From positions 1 to 64,000 of the forward strand of contig JAEWRN010000018.1 in NCBI GenBank assembly GCA_023460035.1: 64,000 nucleotides of DNA. The letters run 5' to 3'. Both the position numbers and the translations under genes were made by a program. This DNA is from Bacillota bacterium. Its GTDB lineage: Bacteria > Bacillota > Clostridia > Oscillospirales > Ruminococcaceae. Shown here piece by piece: positions 23,474 through 31,938 of this stretch. Each line of letters starts with the position of its first letter. Position 1 is the stretch's first letter. Under the pieces are notes generated by a model. The model was not told where the DNA came from. It was given only the letters and a program-made list of their open reading frames with translations, and did not search any database.

Positions 23474-23995
23474 TCACTGCGGCAGCGGCTGTTCCTCCTG
23501 CGGGGGCAGGCCAAACATCTGGCGGCAAAGCCGGCGCCCCGTGGCAGTTTGAAACATGCGCGCATAGGTTTCGGCAATGGTTTGCCCATTACAGCTGTTT
23601 TCATACAGGTTGACCAAAAAATCGGCCTCGACAAGAATGCGGTAATCGGCCCCGTCAATGTCGGTGTAAGTGTGGTGGTGTGCCACAAGGTAGCTTGCCC
23701 GTTGTACCAGCGCTTCGTCAAAGCCCAGCCGGCGCAGCATTGCTTCGGCTGCGGGCGGGCCATATTGCTCTTGCAGCTTGCCATTGCATTTACCCAGCTG
23801 CTGCATACATATTTTAATGCCAATGTCGTGCACCAGCGCGGTGGCAAGCAGGGTCTTTAAGGTTTCGGCGGGCAGCCCTTCGGCTTCGCCGATTAGCTTG
23901 GCAAAGGCGTGTACCTTTAAAAAGTGCTGAATCAGCTCGGGTTCACCCTCGTCAAAACGAATCATTTCATAGGTGAGTTCGGTCAGGCTCGCCAT
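23474..23995 (-). CDS. HD-domain phosphohydrolase
   Basis: A 173-residue HD-superfamily protein. Metal ligands are visible as His28 (LIQHFLKVHAFAKLIGE region), the HD pair in ALVHDIGIKI, and the later His cluster VAHHHTYTDIDG. This arrangement is found in nucleotide and small-phosphate hydrolases; the substrate is unknown. AAGGGA precedes ATG 23995. It lies 29 nt downstream of the NYN gene on the same strand and is probably co-transcribed with it. Confidence 0.85.
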   Translation of the reverse strand: MASLTELTYEMIRFDEGEPELIQHFLKVHAFAKLIGEAEGLPAETLKTLLATALVHDIGIKICMQQLGKCNGKLQEQYGPPAAEAMLRRLGFDEALVQRASYLVAHHHTYTDIDGADYRILVEADFLVNLYENSCNGQTIAETYARMFQTATGRRLCRQMFGLPPQEEQPLPQ

Positions 23996-24024
23996 GGTTT
24001 GGTCATCCCTTTTCCTTTGTGCCG

Positions 24025-24897
24025 TTATTTGTTCTTAATCATCAGGTTGCGCCCGCCCGAATCCAGCAGCTCGTACCGCGTTTCAAACCGGCCGGTGCCG
24101 TCAATCAGCTTGTGCAGGCGCGAATAGCCGTAGTTGCGGCTGTCAAAGTCGGCGTACATACGCCCCAGCATAATGCCCACCTGCGAAAGCAGCATCCAGC
24201 CGTCCTCGTCGCAGTCGTGGTCAATAATGCCCGCAATGGTGGAGACAATCTGCGAAAGCGGCACAATGCCGGTTTCCAGCTCCTCTTCCTCCACCACTTC
24301 CGCAGGGGGTTCCGGCTTCGCAGGCTCTTTTGCGGGTTTGGGCTTTTGCGGGGCCTGGGGCTGCGGCTTTTGCGCTTCTTTTTCGCGGTCGGCCTTCGGC
24401 TCCTGTGCTTTGCGCTCGTTTTGCTGGCGGCCGTTTACGGCTTCGGCCTCGGTTTTAGTGCCCAGCAGCACTTCAAGGTACTTAAACGCGTCGCAAGCCG
24501 CCTTAAACGCCACCGGCGTTTTGGTTTCGCCCATGCCAATGACGAACATACGGCTTTCGCGCAGGCGCGAAGCCAGTTTGGTAAAGTCGCTGTCGGACGA
24601 AATCAGGCAAAAGCCGTCCACGTTGTGGGCGTACAAAATATCCATTGCGTCAATAATCATGGCGCTGTCGGATGCGTTTTTGCCCTGTGTGTAGCTGAAT
24701 TGCTGGATGGGGGTGAGGTTGTGCTCCAGCAGCACCTTCTTCCACGCCGCCATGTCGGTGCTGGTCCAGTCGCCGTAAATGCGCTTGTACGCAGGGGTGC
24801 CATAGACCGCTACTTCGTCCACGATGGCCTTGATATATTTGGGTGACACATTTTCCGCGTCAATCAGCAGTGCGATGATGTTGCCGGTATCCTGCAC
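24025..24897 (-). CDS. NYN/PIN-like RNase domain protein with LOTUS-type C-terminus
   Basis: A 290-residue protein. Residues 8-150 are an NYN (DUF88, PIN-like) domain with its acidic metal site: LLIDAENVSPKY, KNASDSAMIIDAMD and LISSDSDFTKLA. A low-complexity Lys/Glu/Pro/Gln linker (about residues 155-210) leads to a C-terminal OST-HTH/LOTUS-like domain (IVSTIAGIIDHDCDEDGW, RLHKLIDGTGRFETRY). NYN proteins cut or bind RNA and LOTUS domains bind RNA. GTG 24897 is chosen because GGGAGG lies eight bases upstream. The HD protein follows in the same operon. Confidence 0.88.
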   Translation of the reverse strand: MQDTGNIIALLIDAENVSPKYIKAIVDEVAVYGTPAYKRIYGDWTSTDMAAWKKVLLEHNLTPIQQFSYTQGKNASDSAMIIDAMDILYAHNVDGFCLISSDSDFTKLASRLRESRMFVIGMGETKTPVAFKAACDAFKYLEVLLGTKTEAEAVNGRQQNERKAQEPKADREKEAQKPQPQAPQKPKPAKEPAKPEPPAEVVEEEELETGIVPLSQIVSTIAGIIDHDCDEDGWMLLSQVGIMLGRMYADFDSRNYGYSRLHKLIDGTGRFETRYELLDSGGRNLMIKNK

Positions 24898-24978
24898 AGG
24901 CCAAACCTCCCTTTTGGGGTAATTTTTTCTTATTGTACCACAAACTAGGGCACCGCAAGCAGAAAACGGCAAAAAATG

Positions 24979-25007
24979 TTGAAATTGCAGCATTCATGTG
25001 CTATAAT
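24979..25007 (+). promoter_or_regulatory. Promoter of the sugar amidotransferase operon
   Basis: TTGAAA (24979-24984), 17 bp, TATAAT (25002-25007), with TGC just before the -10 (extended -10). A leader of about 112 nt with a T-rich run precedes the first gene. Confidence 0.8.
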
Positions 25008-25124
25008 TCCGGGTATCAACAATGGCGTTGGCTTAGGGGAAAGTGTACCCTTTTGGTCATTGCCCTTGTTTTTTTGTGCCTGCAAAGCGCCCGAAAGACT
25101 TTGCTATCCTAGGAGGTAATTTTC

Positions 25125-26444
25125 ATGATACCATATCCCGCACATGTTGAGATCGACCTTTCAAAATTCGCACCCGATATTCCGGAAGACCAGCTCGACG
25201 TAAAATACGGGCTGCCGAACGACGTGCAGTTTTGCAAAAAGTGCGTCATGAGCAATCAGAAGCCCAACTCCTGCTACGAGTTTGAGCACACGATCGACAG
25301 CATCAAAAAAAGCATGCACATTGGCGAGGACGGCGTTTGTGACGCCTGCGTTGCCTGCGAGAACAAAGAGGTCAAAATCAACTGGGACGAGCGCGAGGAG
25401 CAGCTGCGTGAGCTGTGCGACCGTTACCGCAAAAACGACGGCAGCTACGACTGCCTCGTGCCCGGCAGCGGCGGCAAGGACAGCTTTTACGCGGCGCATC
25501 TGCTGAAGTACAAGTACGGCATGCACCCGCTGACTGTCACCTGGGCCCCCCATATTTACACCCCGTGGGGCTGGGACAACTTTCAGGCGTGGATTCACGC
25601 CGGGTTTGACAACTACCTGTGCACCCCGAACGGCCGTACCCACCGGCTGCTCACCCGCCTTGCGACTGAAAACCTGTTCCACCCGTTCCAGGCGTTTATT
25701 TTGGGCCAGAAGCAGCTGGCACCCAAAATGGCGGCAAAGTTTGGCATCCCGCTGGTGTTTTACGGCGAAAACGAGGCCGAATTTGGCAACCCGCTGGCCG
25801 ACAACGAGTCGGCAATGCGTGACGAGCGCTTCTTTGCTACCAACGACAAAGACCACATCTACCTCGGCGGCGTGTCGCTGCAGCAGCTGGAGGAAGACTT
25901 TAAAGTCGACCCGTCCGACCTTTCCATCTATCTGCCCAGCGAAACCAGCGACATTGAGAAAAACCACATTCAGGTGCATTACCTTGGCTACTATGTCAAG
26001 TGGCACCCGCAAGGCGCGTACTACTACTCGGTAGAGCACGGCGGCTTTAAGCCCAGCCCCGAGCGCACGGTGGGCACCTACTCCAAGTACAACTCCATCG
26101 ACGACAAAATCGACGACTTCTTCTATTACACTACCTATATTAAATATGGTATTGGCCGTGCAACCTACGACGCCGCACAGGAGATCCGCAATGGCGAGAT
26201 CACCCGCGAAGAGGGTGTTGCGCTGGTGAAGAAGTTCGACGGGGAGTTCCCCGAGCGTTTTGCCGACGAGATCTTTAAGTATCTGTCGATCGACGAGAAA
26301 AACTTCCCCGAAGCGCGCGGCTGCTTTGAGCACCCGGACATGGACCGCGACTACTTTGAGGAGCTGACCAACCGCTTCCGGTCACCGCACCTGTGGGTCT
26401 ACCAGGGCGGCCAGTGGAAACTGCGTCACACCGTGTTCGACTGA
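25125..26444 (+). CDS. N-acetyl sugar amidotransferase (WbpG/PseA-like)
   Basis: A 439-residue enzyme of the family that converts an N-acetyl sugar to an acetamidino sugar, using ammonia from a HisH/HisF-type partner pair. It has an N-terminal zinc-knuckle-like set (Cys37, Cys40, Cys72, Cys75 in FCKKCVMSN and GVCDAC). An ATP-pyrophosphatase loop PGSGGKDS (113-120) adenylates the substrate. AGGAGG precedes ATG 25125. The HisF-like and HisH-like genes follow directly, as in O-antigen and flagellin glycosylation loci. No nucleotide-sugar genes are nearby, so the precursor must be made elsewhere. Confidence 0.9.
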   Translation: MIPYPAHVEIDLSKFAPDIPEDQLDVKYGLPNDVQFCKKCVMSNQKPNSCYEFEHTIDSIKKSMHIGEDGVCDACVACENKEVKINWDEREEQLRELCDRYRKNDGSYDCLVPGSGGKDSFYAAHLLKYKYGMHPLTVTWAPHIYTPWGWDNFQAWIHAGFDNYLCTPNGRTHRLLTRLATENLFHPFQAFILGQKQLAPKMAAKFGIPLVFYGENEAEFGNPLADNESAMRDERFFATNDKDHIYLGGVSLQQLEEDFKVDPSDLSIYLPSETSDIEKNHIQVHYLGYYVKWHPQGAYYYSVEHGGFKPSPERTVGTYSKYNSIDDKIDDFFYYTTYIKYGIGRATYDAAQEIRNGEITREEGVALVKKFDGEFPERFADEIFKYLSIDEKNFPEARGCFEHPDMDRDYFEELTNRFRSPHLWVYQGGQWKLRHTVFD

Positions 26445-26463
26445 GAAAAAGGAGGGCAGCACC

Positions 26464-27222
26464 GTGAATAAAACGAGACTGATTGCGCGGCTTGAGGTCA
26501 AAAACAACTATCTGGTCAAAGGCATCCAGCTCGAAGGTCTGCGTAAGCTCGGTGACCCGCACACCTTTGCCAAAGAATATTACGAGGCGGGTATCGACGA
26601 AATTCTGTACCTTGACATCGTTGCCAGCCTGTATAACCGCAACAACCTTTCCGACATTGTGCGCCGAACCACCGACGATGTGTTTATCCCCATGACGGTC
26701 GGCGGCGGGCTGCGCAGTGTGCAGGACGTGCAGAAAATTTTGCAGCAGGGTGCCGACAAGGTGGCCATCAACACCGCCGCCATCAAGGACCCGCATATCA
26801 TCACCGAGGTCGCAGAGGCCTACGGCAGCCAGTGCATGGTACTTTCCATTCAGGCAAAGCGCCGCCAAAACGGCAACGGGTGGGAAGCCTATTACGACAA
26901 CGGGCGCGAGCATTCGGGCCTTGATGTGGTCGAATGGGCAAAGCGCGGGGTCGAACTTGGCGCCGGCGAAATCCTGCTGATGAGTGTCGACTGCGAGGGC
27001 CTTGGCCGCGGTATGGACCGCGAGCTGATTGAACAGGTTTCTTCGGTCGTCAATGTGCCGGTCATCGCGGCCGGCGGCGCCGGCAGTGTGGACGACGTGG
27101 TGAACGCGGTCAGCGACGGCGCGTCGGCGGTGTCGCTGTCCAGCCTGCTGCACTATAAAAAAATCGGCGTGGCCGAGCTGAAACAGCAGCTTGCCGCCCG
27201 TGGCGTGGAGGTGCGGTTATGA
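26464..27222 (+). CDS. HisF-like ammonia-channel partner of the sugar amidotransferase
   Basis: A 252-residue (beta/alpha)8 barrel homologous to HisF. Phosphate loops are present (TVGGGLRSVQDV, AGGAGSVDDVV). The two catalytic aspartates of imidazole-glycerol-phosphate cyclase are replaced: position 11 is Glu (RLIARLEVKNN) and position 130 is Gln (VLSIQAKRR). It is therefore not expected to make IGP. As in HisF2 partners of WbpG-type enzymes, it probably conducts ammonia to the amidotransferase. The start is GTG 26464 after AAGGAGGG. It overlaps the HisH-like gene by 4 bp. Confidence 0.88.
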   Translation: MNKTRLIARLEVKNNYLVKGIQLEGLRKLGDPHTFAKEYYEAGIDEILYLDIVASLYNRNNLSDIVRRTTDDVFIPMTVGGGLRSVQDVQKILQQGADKVAINTAAIKDPHIITEVAEAYGSQCMVLSIQAKRRQNGNGWEAYYDNGREHSGLDVVEWAKRGVELGAGEILLMSVDCEGLGRGMDRELIEQVSSVVNVPVIAAGGAGSVDDVVNAVSDGASAVSLSSLLHYKKIGVAELKQQLAARGVEVRL

Positions 27223-27866
27223 AACGCATTACAATCATTGACCACGGCCTTTCAAACCTGCTCAGCGTGCAGCGCGCATTTGAACATTTTGGCGCCGAGG
27301 TGGAGATTACCAGCGGCCCTGCGGCCATTGAGCAGGCCGAGGCACTGGTGCTGCCGGGCGTGGGCGCGTTTCGCGACGGCATGGCAAACCTGCGCAAGTA
27401 CGGCTTGATTGAGCCGATTCGCCAAAAGGTCGCCGAGGGCGTGCCGATGCTGGGCATCTGCCTTGGCATGCAAATGCTGTTTGACGAGAGCGAAGAATTT
27501 GGCCGCTGGGAAGGGCTTGGCCTCATCCCCGGGCGCGTGGTAAAAATACCGCCGGAGGATTTGAACGGCCGCCCGCAGCGGGTGCCGCAGGTTGGCTGGA
27601 ACAGCATTTTCCCCGTCAAGGGCAAAACGGATTTTGAGGGCAGTATTTTGTGCAGCGTGACACCCGGTAAAGAAGTGTATTTTGTACACAGCTACGAGGT
27701 GAAACCTGCCAACCCAGATGACCGTTTGGCCGAGGCCAGCTTTGGCGGGCGCAGCATCTGCGCCGCCGCACAGCACGGCAATGTCATCGGGTGTCAGTTC
27801 CACCCCGAAAAAAGCGGCCGGGTAGGGCTTTCCATCATCCAGCAGTTTTTGCTGCAAACTGAATAA
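27219..27866 (+). CDS. HisH-like glutaminase subunit
   Basis: A 215-residue class I glutamine amidotransferase. The nucleophile is Cys81 in GICLGMQMLF, and the His-Glu pair lies in CQFHPEKSG. The N-terminus IIDHGLSNLLSVQRAF is HisH-like. It releases ammonia from glutamine for the WbpG-like enzyme through the HisF-like barrel. ATG 27219 overlaps the previous stop, which fits an obligate complex. A histidine-biosynthesis role is unlikely, since no other his genes are present and its HisF partner lacks cyclase residues. Confidence 0.9.
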   Translation: MKRITIIDHGLSNLLSVQRAFEHFGAEVEITSGPAAIEQAEALVLPGVGAFRDGMANLRKYGLIEPIRQKVAEGVPMLGICLGMQMLFDESEEFGRWEGLGLIPGRVVKIPPEDLNGRPQRVPQVGWNSIFPVKGKTDFEGSILCSVTPGKEVYFVHSYEVKPANPDDRLAEASFGGRSICAAAQHGNVIGCQFHPEKSGRVGLSIIQQFLLQTE

Positions 27867-27884
27867 AAACCTTACAAAAGCGGG

Positions 27885-27913
27885 TTGTATTTTTAGCCGT
27901 TTGCGTCTATAAT
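27885..27913 (+). promoter_or_regulatory. Promoter of the CDF transporter gene
   Basis: TTGTAT (27885-27890), 17 bp, TATAAT (27908-27913). Confidence 0.7.
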
Positions 27914-27965
27914 TGTTTCTTAATACAGTTCGGCGGGCAGCCCCGCCGAAAGAAAGAGGCATGCG

Positions 27966-29162
27966 GTGACAAAGCTACTCATCCGCCTTTTGCTTGGCAG
28001 GCAGCAAACGCCCGCAGACAATGCGGCGCGTACGCGGGCCGGCGCCCTGGCAGGGGTCGTCGGCCTTTTGTGTAACCTTTTGTTATGCGTTTCTAAATTT
28101 GCAGCCGGCCTGCTTTCCGGCAGCGTGTCCATCATGGCGGACGCTGTGAACAACCTGTCGGACGCTGCAAGCAGCATCATTACACTGGTGGGGTTTAAAC
28201 TGGGCGGCAAGCCCGCTGACCGCGAGCACCCGTTTGGGCATGCCCGCATGGAGTATCTGGCAGGGCTTTCGGTCTCTTTGCTGATCATGGCTATCGGGGT
28301 GGAGCTTGCCCGCACCAGCTTTGAAAAAATCCTGCACCCGTCCCCGGTGACCTTCAGCCTGCTTGCCATTGGCATTCTGGCGGCATCAATTCTGGTCAAG
28401 CTGTGGATGTCACGCTTTTATGCCCTGATGGCAAAGCAGATTGATTCCACCACGCTGGTGGCGGCGGGTATGGACAGCCGCAACGACGTGCTGACGACCG
28501 CAGCCGTACTGGTGGCGGCAGTGCTGGCAAAGCTGACGGGGTTAGAGCTGGATGGCTGGATGGGCCTTGCGGTGGCGCTGTTTATCCTGTGGGGTGGCGT
28601 TGGCATCATCAAAGACACCATCAACCCCATACTGGGCGAAGCGCCGGACCCGGAGCTGGTCGACCGGCTGGACGCGAAAATTTTAAGCTATGAGGGCGTG
28701 TTGGGTCTGCACGATTTAATGGTGCACGACTATGGCCCCACCCGCCGGTTTGCCAGTGTGCATGTGGAAATGAACGCTGCGGACAATGTGATGCACTGCC
28801 ATGACATTGTGGACAATATTGAACGCGCAGTGCTGGCGGAGGATGGCATTCACCTTGTTGTGCACATGGACCCCATCAGCAATGACGACAGCGAAATTGT
28901 GCGCTGCCGCAATATTGCGGCCAAGGTGGCGCGCAGTGTGGACGAGCGTTTGACCATCCACGATTTTCGCATGGTGCAGGGCGACGACCACACCAATTTC
29001 ATTTTTGACGTGGTAGTACCCGCTGGCTTTGATTTGCCGCAAAGCGCCCTGAAAAAGCGCATTGCGGACGAGCTGCACCGGCAGGATGACAGCTTTTTTG
29101 CGGTCATCACGGTGGATTACAGCTATGCAAGCGGTATGACACAGCCCGAAAGAACCGAATAA
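27966..29162 (+). CDS. Cation diffusion facilitator family transporter
   Basis: A 398-residue CDF exporter with an N-terminal block of about six membrane helices. Metal-site signatures are present (SIMADAVNNLSDAASS; HPFGHARMEYLAG; later DSRNDVLTTAAVLVAA). A long cytoplasmic C-terminal domain follows (VMHCHDIVDNIERAVL, VVHMDPISNDDSEI). CDF proteins export divalent cations (Zn, Mn, Fe, Co) in exchange for protons. The DAVNN/HPFGH signature is common in Mn/Fe-type members, but the metal cannot be fixed by eye. GTG 27966 follows AGAGG. Confidence 0.93.
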   Translation: MTKLLIRLLLGRQQTPADNAARTRAGALAGVVGLLCNLLLCVSKFAAGLLSGSVSIMADAVNNLSDAASSIITLVGFKLGGKPADREHPFGHARMEYLAGLSVSLLIMAIGVELARTSFEKILHPSPVTFSLLAIGILAASILVKLWMSRFYALMAKQIDSTTLVAAGMDSRNDVLTTAAVLVAAVLAKLTGLELDGWMGLAVALFILWGGVGIIKDTINPILGEAPDPELVDRLDAKILSYEGVLGLHDLMVHDYGPTRRFASVHVEMNAADNVMHCHDIVDNIERAVLAEDGIHLVVHMDPISNDDSEIVRCRNIAAKVARSVDERLTIHDFRMVQGDDHTNFIFDVVVPAGFDLPQSALKKRIADELHRQDDSFFAVITVDYSYASGMTQPERTE

Positions 29163-29244
29163 GACCCCCCACTTGTGGCAAATGGGTACAGGCAGGCCGG
29201 GTTTTAGATAGAATTTTGCAATGATAGAGAGGGGCAAGGTAATA

Positions 29245-30438
29245 ATGGGTTATTCTTTTTCCGACCGCACACTGGGGCTGCGGCCATCGGCAATTCGCGA
29301 GATTATCAAAAACATGTCCGACCCGACCATGATTTCGTTTGCGGGTGGTAACCCCGCAGTGGATTGCTTTCCAATCGACGACATCCGCACTTATTCTGAA
29401 AAAGTGCTCGCTGAAAAGCCAATCGCCGCGCTGCAGTATTCCACCACCGAGGGCGTTGCATCACTGCGGGAATCAGTGCTTGCATTCGTAAACCGGTACA
29501 GCAGGGTCAGCGCAGATACAGATGACATTGCAATCGTCAGCGGCAGCCAGCAGGCGATGAACGTCATTTCGCGCATTTTTTGCAACGATGGCGATGTTGT
29601 TTTGGCAGAGGACCCCAGCTTTGTGGGCGCATTGAATGCATTTCGCCAGTACAGCGTAACGACCGTCGGCGTGCCGGTGCAGCAGGATGGCGTTGACCTT
29701 GAAAAGCTGGAGGCCGCGTTTGCAGCAAGCCCGAAGCCGAAATTTTTCTATGTCATCCCGAACTTCCAAAACCCAACCGGTCTTGTGACCAGCCTTGAAA
29801 AACGCAAGGCCATTTATGACCTTGCCGAGCGTTACAATGTGCTGGTCGTCGAGGATAACCCCTACGGCGAGCTGCGGTTCCGCGGCGAGTACATCCCGCC
29901 GATTAAAAGCTTTGACAAAAAGGGCCTTGTGCTGTATTGCGGCAGCTTTTCTAAAATCATGGCCCCCGGCATGCGCCTTGCCTATATCATCGCCAACCGC
30001 GAGATCATTGAAAAGGTTGTGACTGCAAAGCAGTGCGACGATACCCACACGAATTTGTGGAGCCAGCTTGTCTGCGACGAGTGGTTGCGCAATGCCGACA
30101 CCGAAAAGCACATCGAGTTCATCCGCAGCGTGTACGAGCGCAAATGTGATTTGATGCTGGCCGAGATGGACCGCTGCTTCAACAAAAAAATCACCTACAC
30201 ACGCCCGTCGGGCGGCATGTTCCTTTGGGCAACGCTGCCGGATGGGGTGGATATGATGGCTTTTGTCAAAGAGGCACAGCGCCGCAAGGTGGCGGTCGTT
30301 CCCGGTAATGCATTTTTATGCGACCAGGACGGCATGACCCAGTGCTTCCGTTTGAACTATTCTACCCCCAGCGAAGAGGACATCGTAAAGGGTATTGGTA
30401 TTTTGGGCGAGCTGACCGACGAGTTTTGCAACGCCTGA
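29245..30438 (+). CDS. PLP-dependent aminotransferase (2-aminoadipate/kynurenine aminotransferase-like)
   Basis: A 397-residue class I/II aminotransferase of the LysN/MocR-C-terminal type. The PLP lysine lies in YCGSFSKIMAPGMRLAY. Family features include SFAGGNPAVDCFPID near the start, YSTTEGVASLRES, NFQNPTGLV and RPSGGMFLWATLPDG. It lacks a GntR domain, so it is an enzyme rather than a MocR regulator. ATG 29245 has AAGG six bases upstream; an ATG at 29221 lacks one. The substrate is probably a large hydrophobic or dicarboxylic amino acid. It appears to be monocistronic. Confidence 0.9.
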   Translation: MGYSFSDRTLGLRPSAIREIIKNMSDPTMISFAGGNPAVDCFPIDDIRTYSEKVLAEKPIAALQYSTTEGVASLRESVLAFVNRYSRVSADTDDIAIVSGSQQAMNVISRIFCNDGDVVLAEDPSFVGALNAFRQYSVTTVGVPVQQDGVDLEKLEAAFAASPKPKFFYVIPNFQNPTGLVTSLEKRKAIYDLAERYNVLVVEDNPYGELRFRGEYIPPIKSFDKKGLVLYCGSFSKIMAPGMRLAYIIANREIIEKVVTAKQCDDTHTNLWSQLVCDEWLRNADTEKHIEFIRSVYERKCDLMLAEMDRCFNKKITYTRPSGGMFLWATLPDGVDMMAFVKEAQRRKVAVVPGNAFLCDQDGMTQCFRLNYSTPSEEDIVKGIGILGELTDEFCNA

Positions 30439-30470
30439 ATGAAGCCGTTTTCTGTGTAAGCCATTAAAAA

Positions 30471-30514
30471 GATGCACCTGCCGGTAGTGTCCGGCTGGCG
30501 CGTCTTTTTTTTGT
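30471..30514 (+). terminator. Intrinsic terminator
   Basis: GATGCACCTGCCGG pairs with CCGGCTGGCGCGTC (two mismatches), followed by TTTTTTTT. Confidence 0.8.
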
Positions 30515-30606
30515 CATAAAAAGATAAAAAGCTTTGCAAAAAGTATCAGAATATGGTATATTTTTCATTGTAAATATTTAAATTGTGACTTTGTGCGAAT
30601 TGTGGC

Positions 30607-30642
30607 TTGACTTTTGGGAAATCTATATTATACTACATAATA
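30607..30642 (+). promoter_or_regulatory. Fur/PerR-type promoter with AT-rich operator
   Basis: TTGACT (30607-30612), 16 bp, TATACT (30629-30634). The inverted repeat TATTAT/ATAATA (30626-30631 and 30637-30642) covers the -10. It is the right size and composition for a Fur-family box, so autorepression is likely. Confidence 0.65.
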
Positions 30643-30669
30643 GTACGTGTTACTGATAAGGAGCTTGTG

Positions 30670-31059
30670 ATGGAAAAACGTAATACTGTGCAAAAACAAC
30701 TGGTGCTGCAGGCGGTACAAGAATTAAAATCGCACCCGACCGCAGACGAAGTGTACCGCCAGGTGGTGCTTAGCCACCCCAGCATCAGTAAGGCTACGGT
30801 GTACCGCAACCTGAACTCTTTGGCAGAGGACGGTGTGGTAGGGCGTGTCGCCATGCCCAATGCGGCCGACCGGTTTGACTTTGTGCCGCAGCAGCATTAC
30901 CACATCAAATGTGTCAACTGCGGCAGGGTAACCGATGCACCGGGTAGCTACCGTGCCGAGCTGGACACACAAGCGCAACAGGACACCGACTTTCAAATTC
31001 TGCGCCACGATTTGGTGTTTGAGGGCCTTTGCCCCGAATGTCAGAAACGTGTGAATTAA
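30670..31059 (+). CDS. Fur family regulator (PerR-like)
   Basis: A 129-residue Fur-family metalloregulator. The winged helix occupies residues 5-75 ([39 protein letters not shown]). The dimerisation domain carries the sensing site [12 protein letters not shown] and the structural zinc pairs CVNCG and CPECQ. The gene is followed by rubrerythrin, which points to peroxide sensing (PerR) rather than iron uptake. ATG 30670 follows AAGGAG. Its promoter -10 is covered by an AT-rich palindrome. Confidence 0.92.
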   Translation: MEKRNTVQKQLVLQAVQELKSHPTADEVYRQVVLSHPSISKATVYRNLNSLAEDGVVGRVAMPNAADRFDFVPQQHYHIKCVNCGRVTDAPGSYRAELDTQAQQDTDFQILRHDLVFEGLCPECQKRVN

Positions 31060-31123
31060 ATTATGCGCCGGCTGCCCCGTGCAGCTGCATAATATAATAA
31101 TGAAGACATGGAGGTTAGGTACT

Positions 31124-31666
31124 ATGGCTGAACTGAAAGGGTCGAAAACAGAGGCAAACCTGCTCACCGCATTTGCAGGCGAGAGCCAGGCACGCAACAA
31201 GTATACGTTTTATTCGTCACAGGCCAAAAAAGAAGGCTATAAGGTAATCTCGGATATCTTTGCCGAGACGGCCGGCAACGAAAAAGAGCATGCCGAGCTT
31301 TGGTTTAAAGCGCTGCACGGTGGGCAGATCCCCGATACAATGACCAACCTTGCTGATGCCGCCGCAGGCGAGCATTACGAGTGGACCGACATGTACGCGG
31401 GCTTTGCCAAAACGGCAAAAGAAGAGGGCTTCGAGCGCCTTGCATGGCAGTTTGACGCCGTTGCAAAGATTGAAAAAACGCACGAAGAGCGCTACAACGA
31501 CCTTGCAAAGCTGCTGAAAGAAGACCAGGTGTTTGCCCGTGAAGAAGAGCAGGTGTGGATCTGCACCAACTGTGGCCATATTCATGTGGGCAAAAATGCC
31601 CCCAAGGTGTGCCCCGTGTGCGACCACCCGCAGAGCTATTTTGCGCTGCGCGTAAAACCCTATTAA
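31124..31666 (+). CDS. rbr: Rubrerythrin
   Basis: A 180-residue non-haem iron peroxidase of anaerobes. A ferritin-like diiron four-helix bundle has Glu and ExxH ligands in [26 protein letters not shown] and [10 protein letters not shown]. The C-terminal rubredoxin domain binds one iron through two CxxC pairs ([18 protein letters not shown]). It reduces hydrogen peroxide using electrons from NAD(P)H-rubredoxin pathways. It lies 64 nt after the Fur/PerR gene and is probably in its regulon. GGAGG precedes ATG 31124. Confidence 0.96.
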   Translation: MAELKGSKTEANLLTAFAGESQARNKYTFYSSQAKKEGYKVISDIFAETAGNEKEHAELWFKALHGGQIPDTMTNLADAAAGEHYEWTDMYAGFAKTAKEEGFERLAWQFDAVAKIEKTHEERYNDLAKLLKEDQVFAREEEQVWICTNCGHIHVGKNAPKVCPVCDHPQSYFALRVKPY

Positions 31667-31681
31667 GTAATTTGCTGGTTT

Positions 31682-31708
31682 GCCCTGCCGCGCGGCAGGG
31701 CTTTTTTG
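31682..31708 (+). terminator. Intrinsic terminator
   Basis: GCCCTGCCG pairs with CGGCAGGGC, followed by TTTTTT. It ends the PerR/rubrerythrin unit. Confidence 0.85.
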
Positions 31709-31761
31709 TTGCAGTGCGGGTGCTGCTGCCTGGCATTTTATAGCTTTTACACAAAAAACAG

Positions 31762-31790
31762 TTGGCTTTTTGTGGGCGCGGTGCTATAAT
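31762..31790 (+). promoter_or_regulatory. Promoter of the glycerol-3-phosphate dehydrogenase-like operon
   Basis: TTGGCT (31762-31767), 17 bp, TATAAT (31785-31790), with TGC before the -10 (extended -10). The leader is about 140 nt. Confidence 0.75.
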
Positions 31791-31938
31791 AAAGGCAAGC
31801 TTAGAGAAGAGAGTCAAAGCGAAAACCCTGTAAAGGGCTTTTTTGCTTTGGCTTTTTTTGTTGCCCAAAACCGGGTAAGGCAGGCCGCTGGGGCGCTGCC
31901 GCGGTGCGGTGCAAAAACAGGGAGGGAACGGTGTAAGC

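Noticed and set aside
26464..27866. Histidine biosynthesis hisF and hisH
   Set aside because: The HisF-like protein lacks both catalytic aspartates, the genes follow a WbpG-like amidotransferase, and no other his gene is present.
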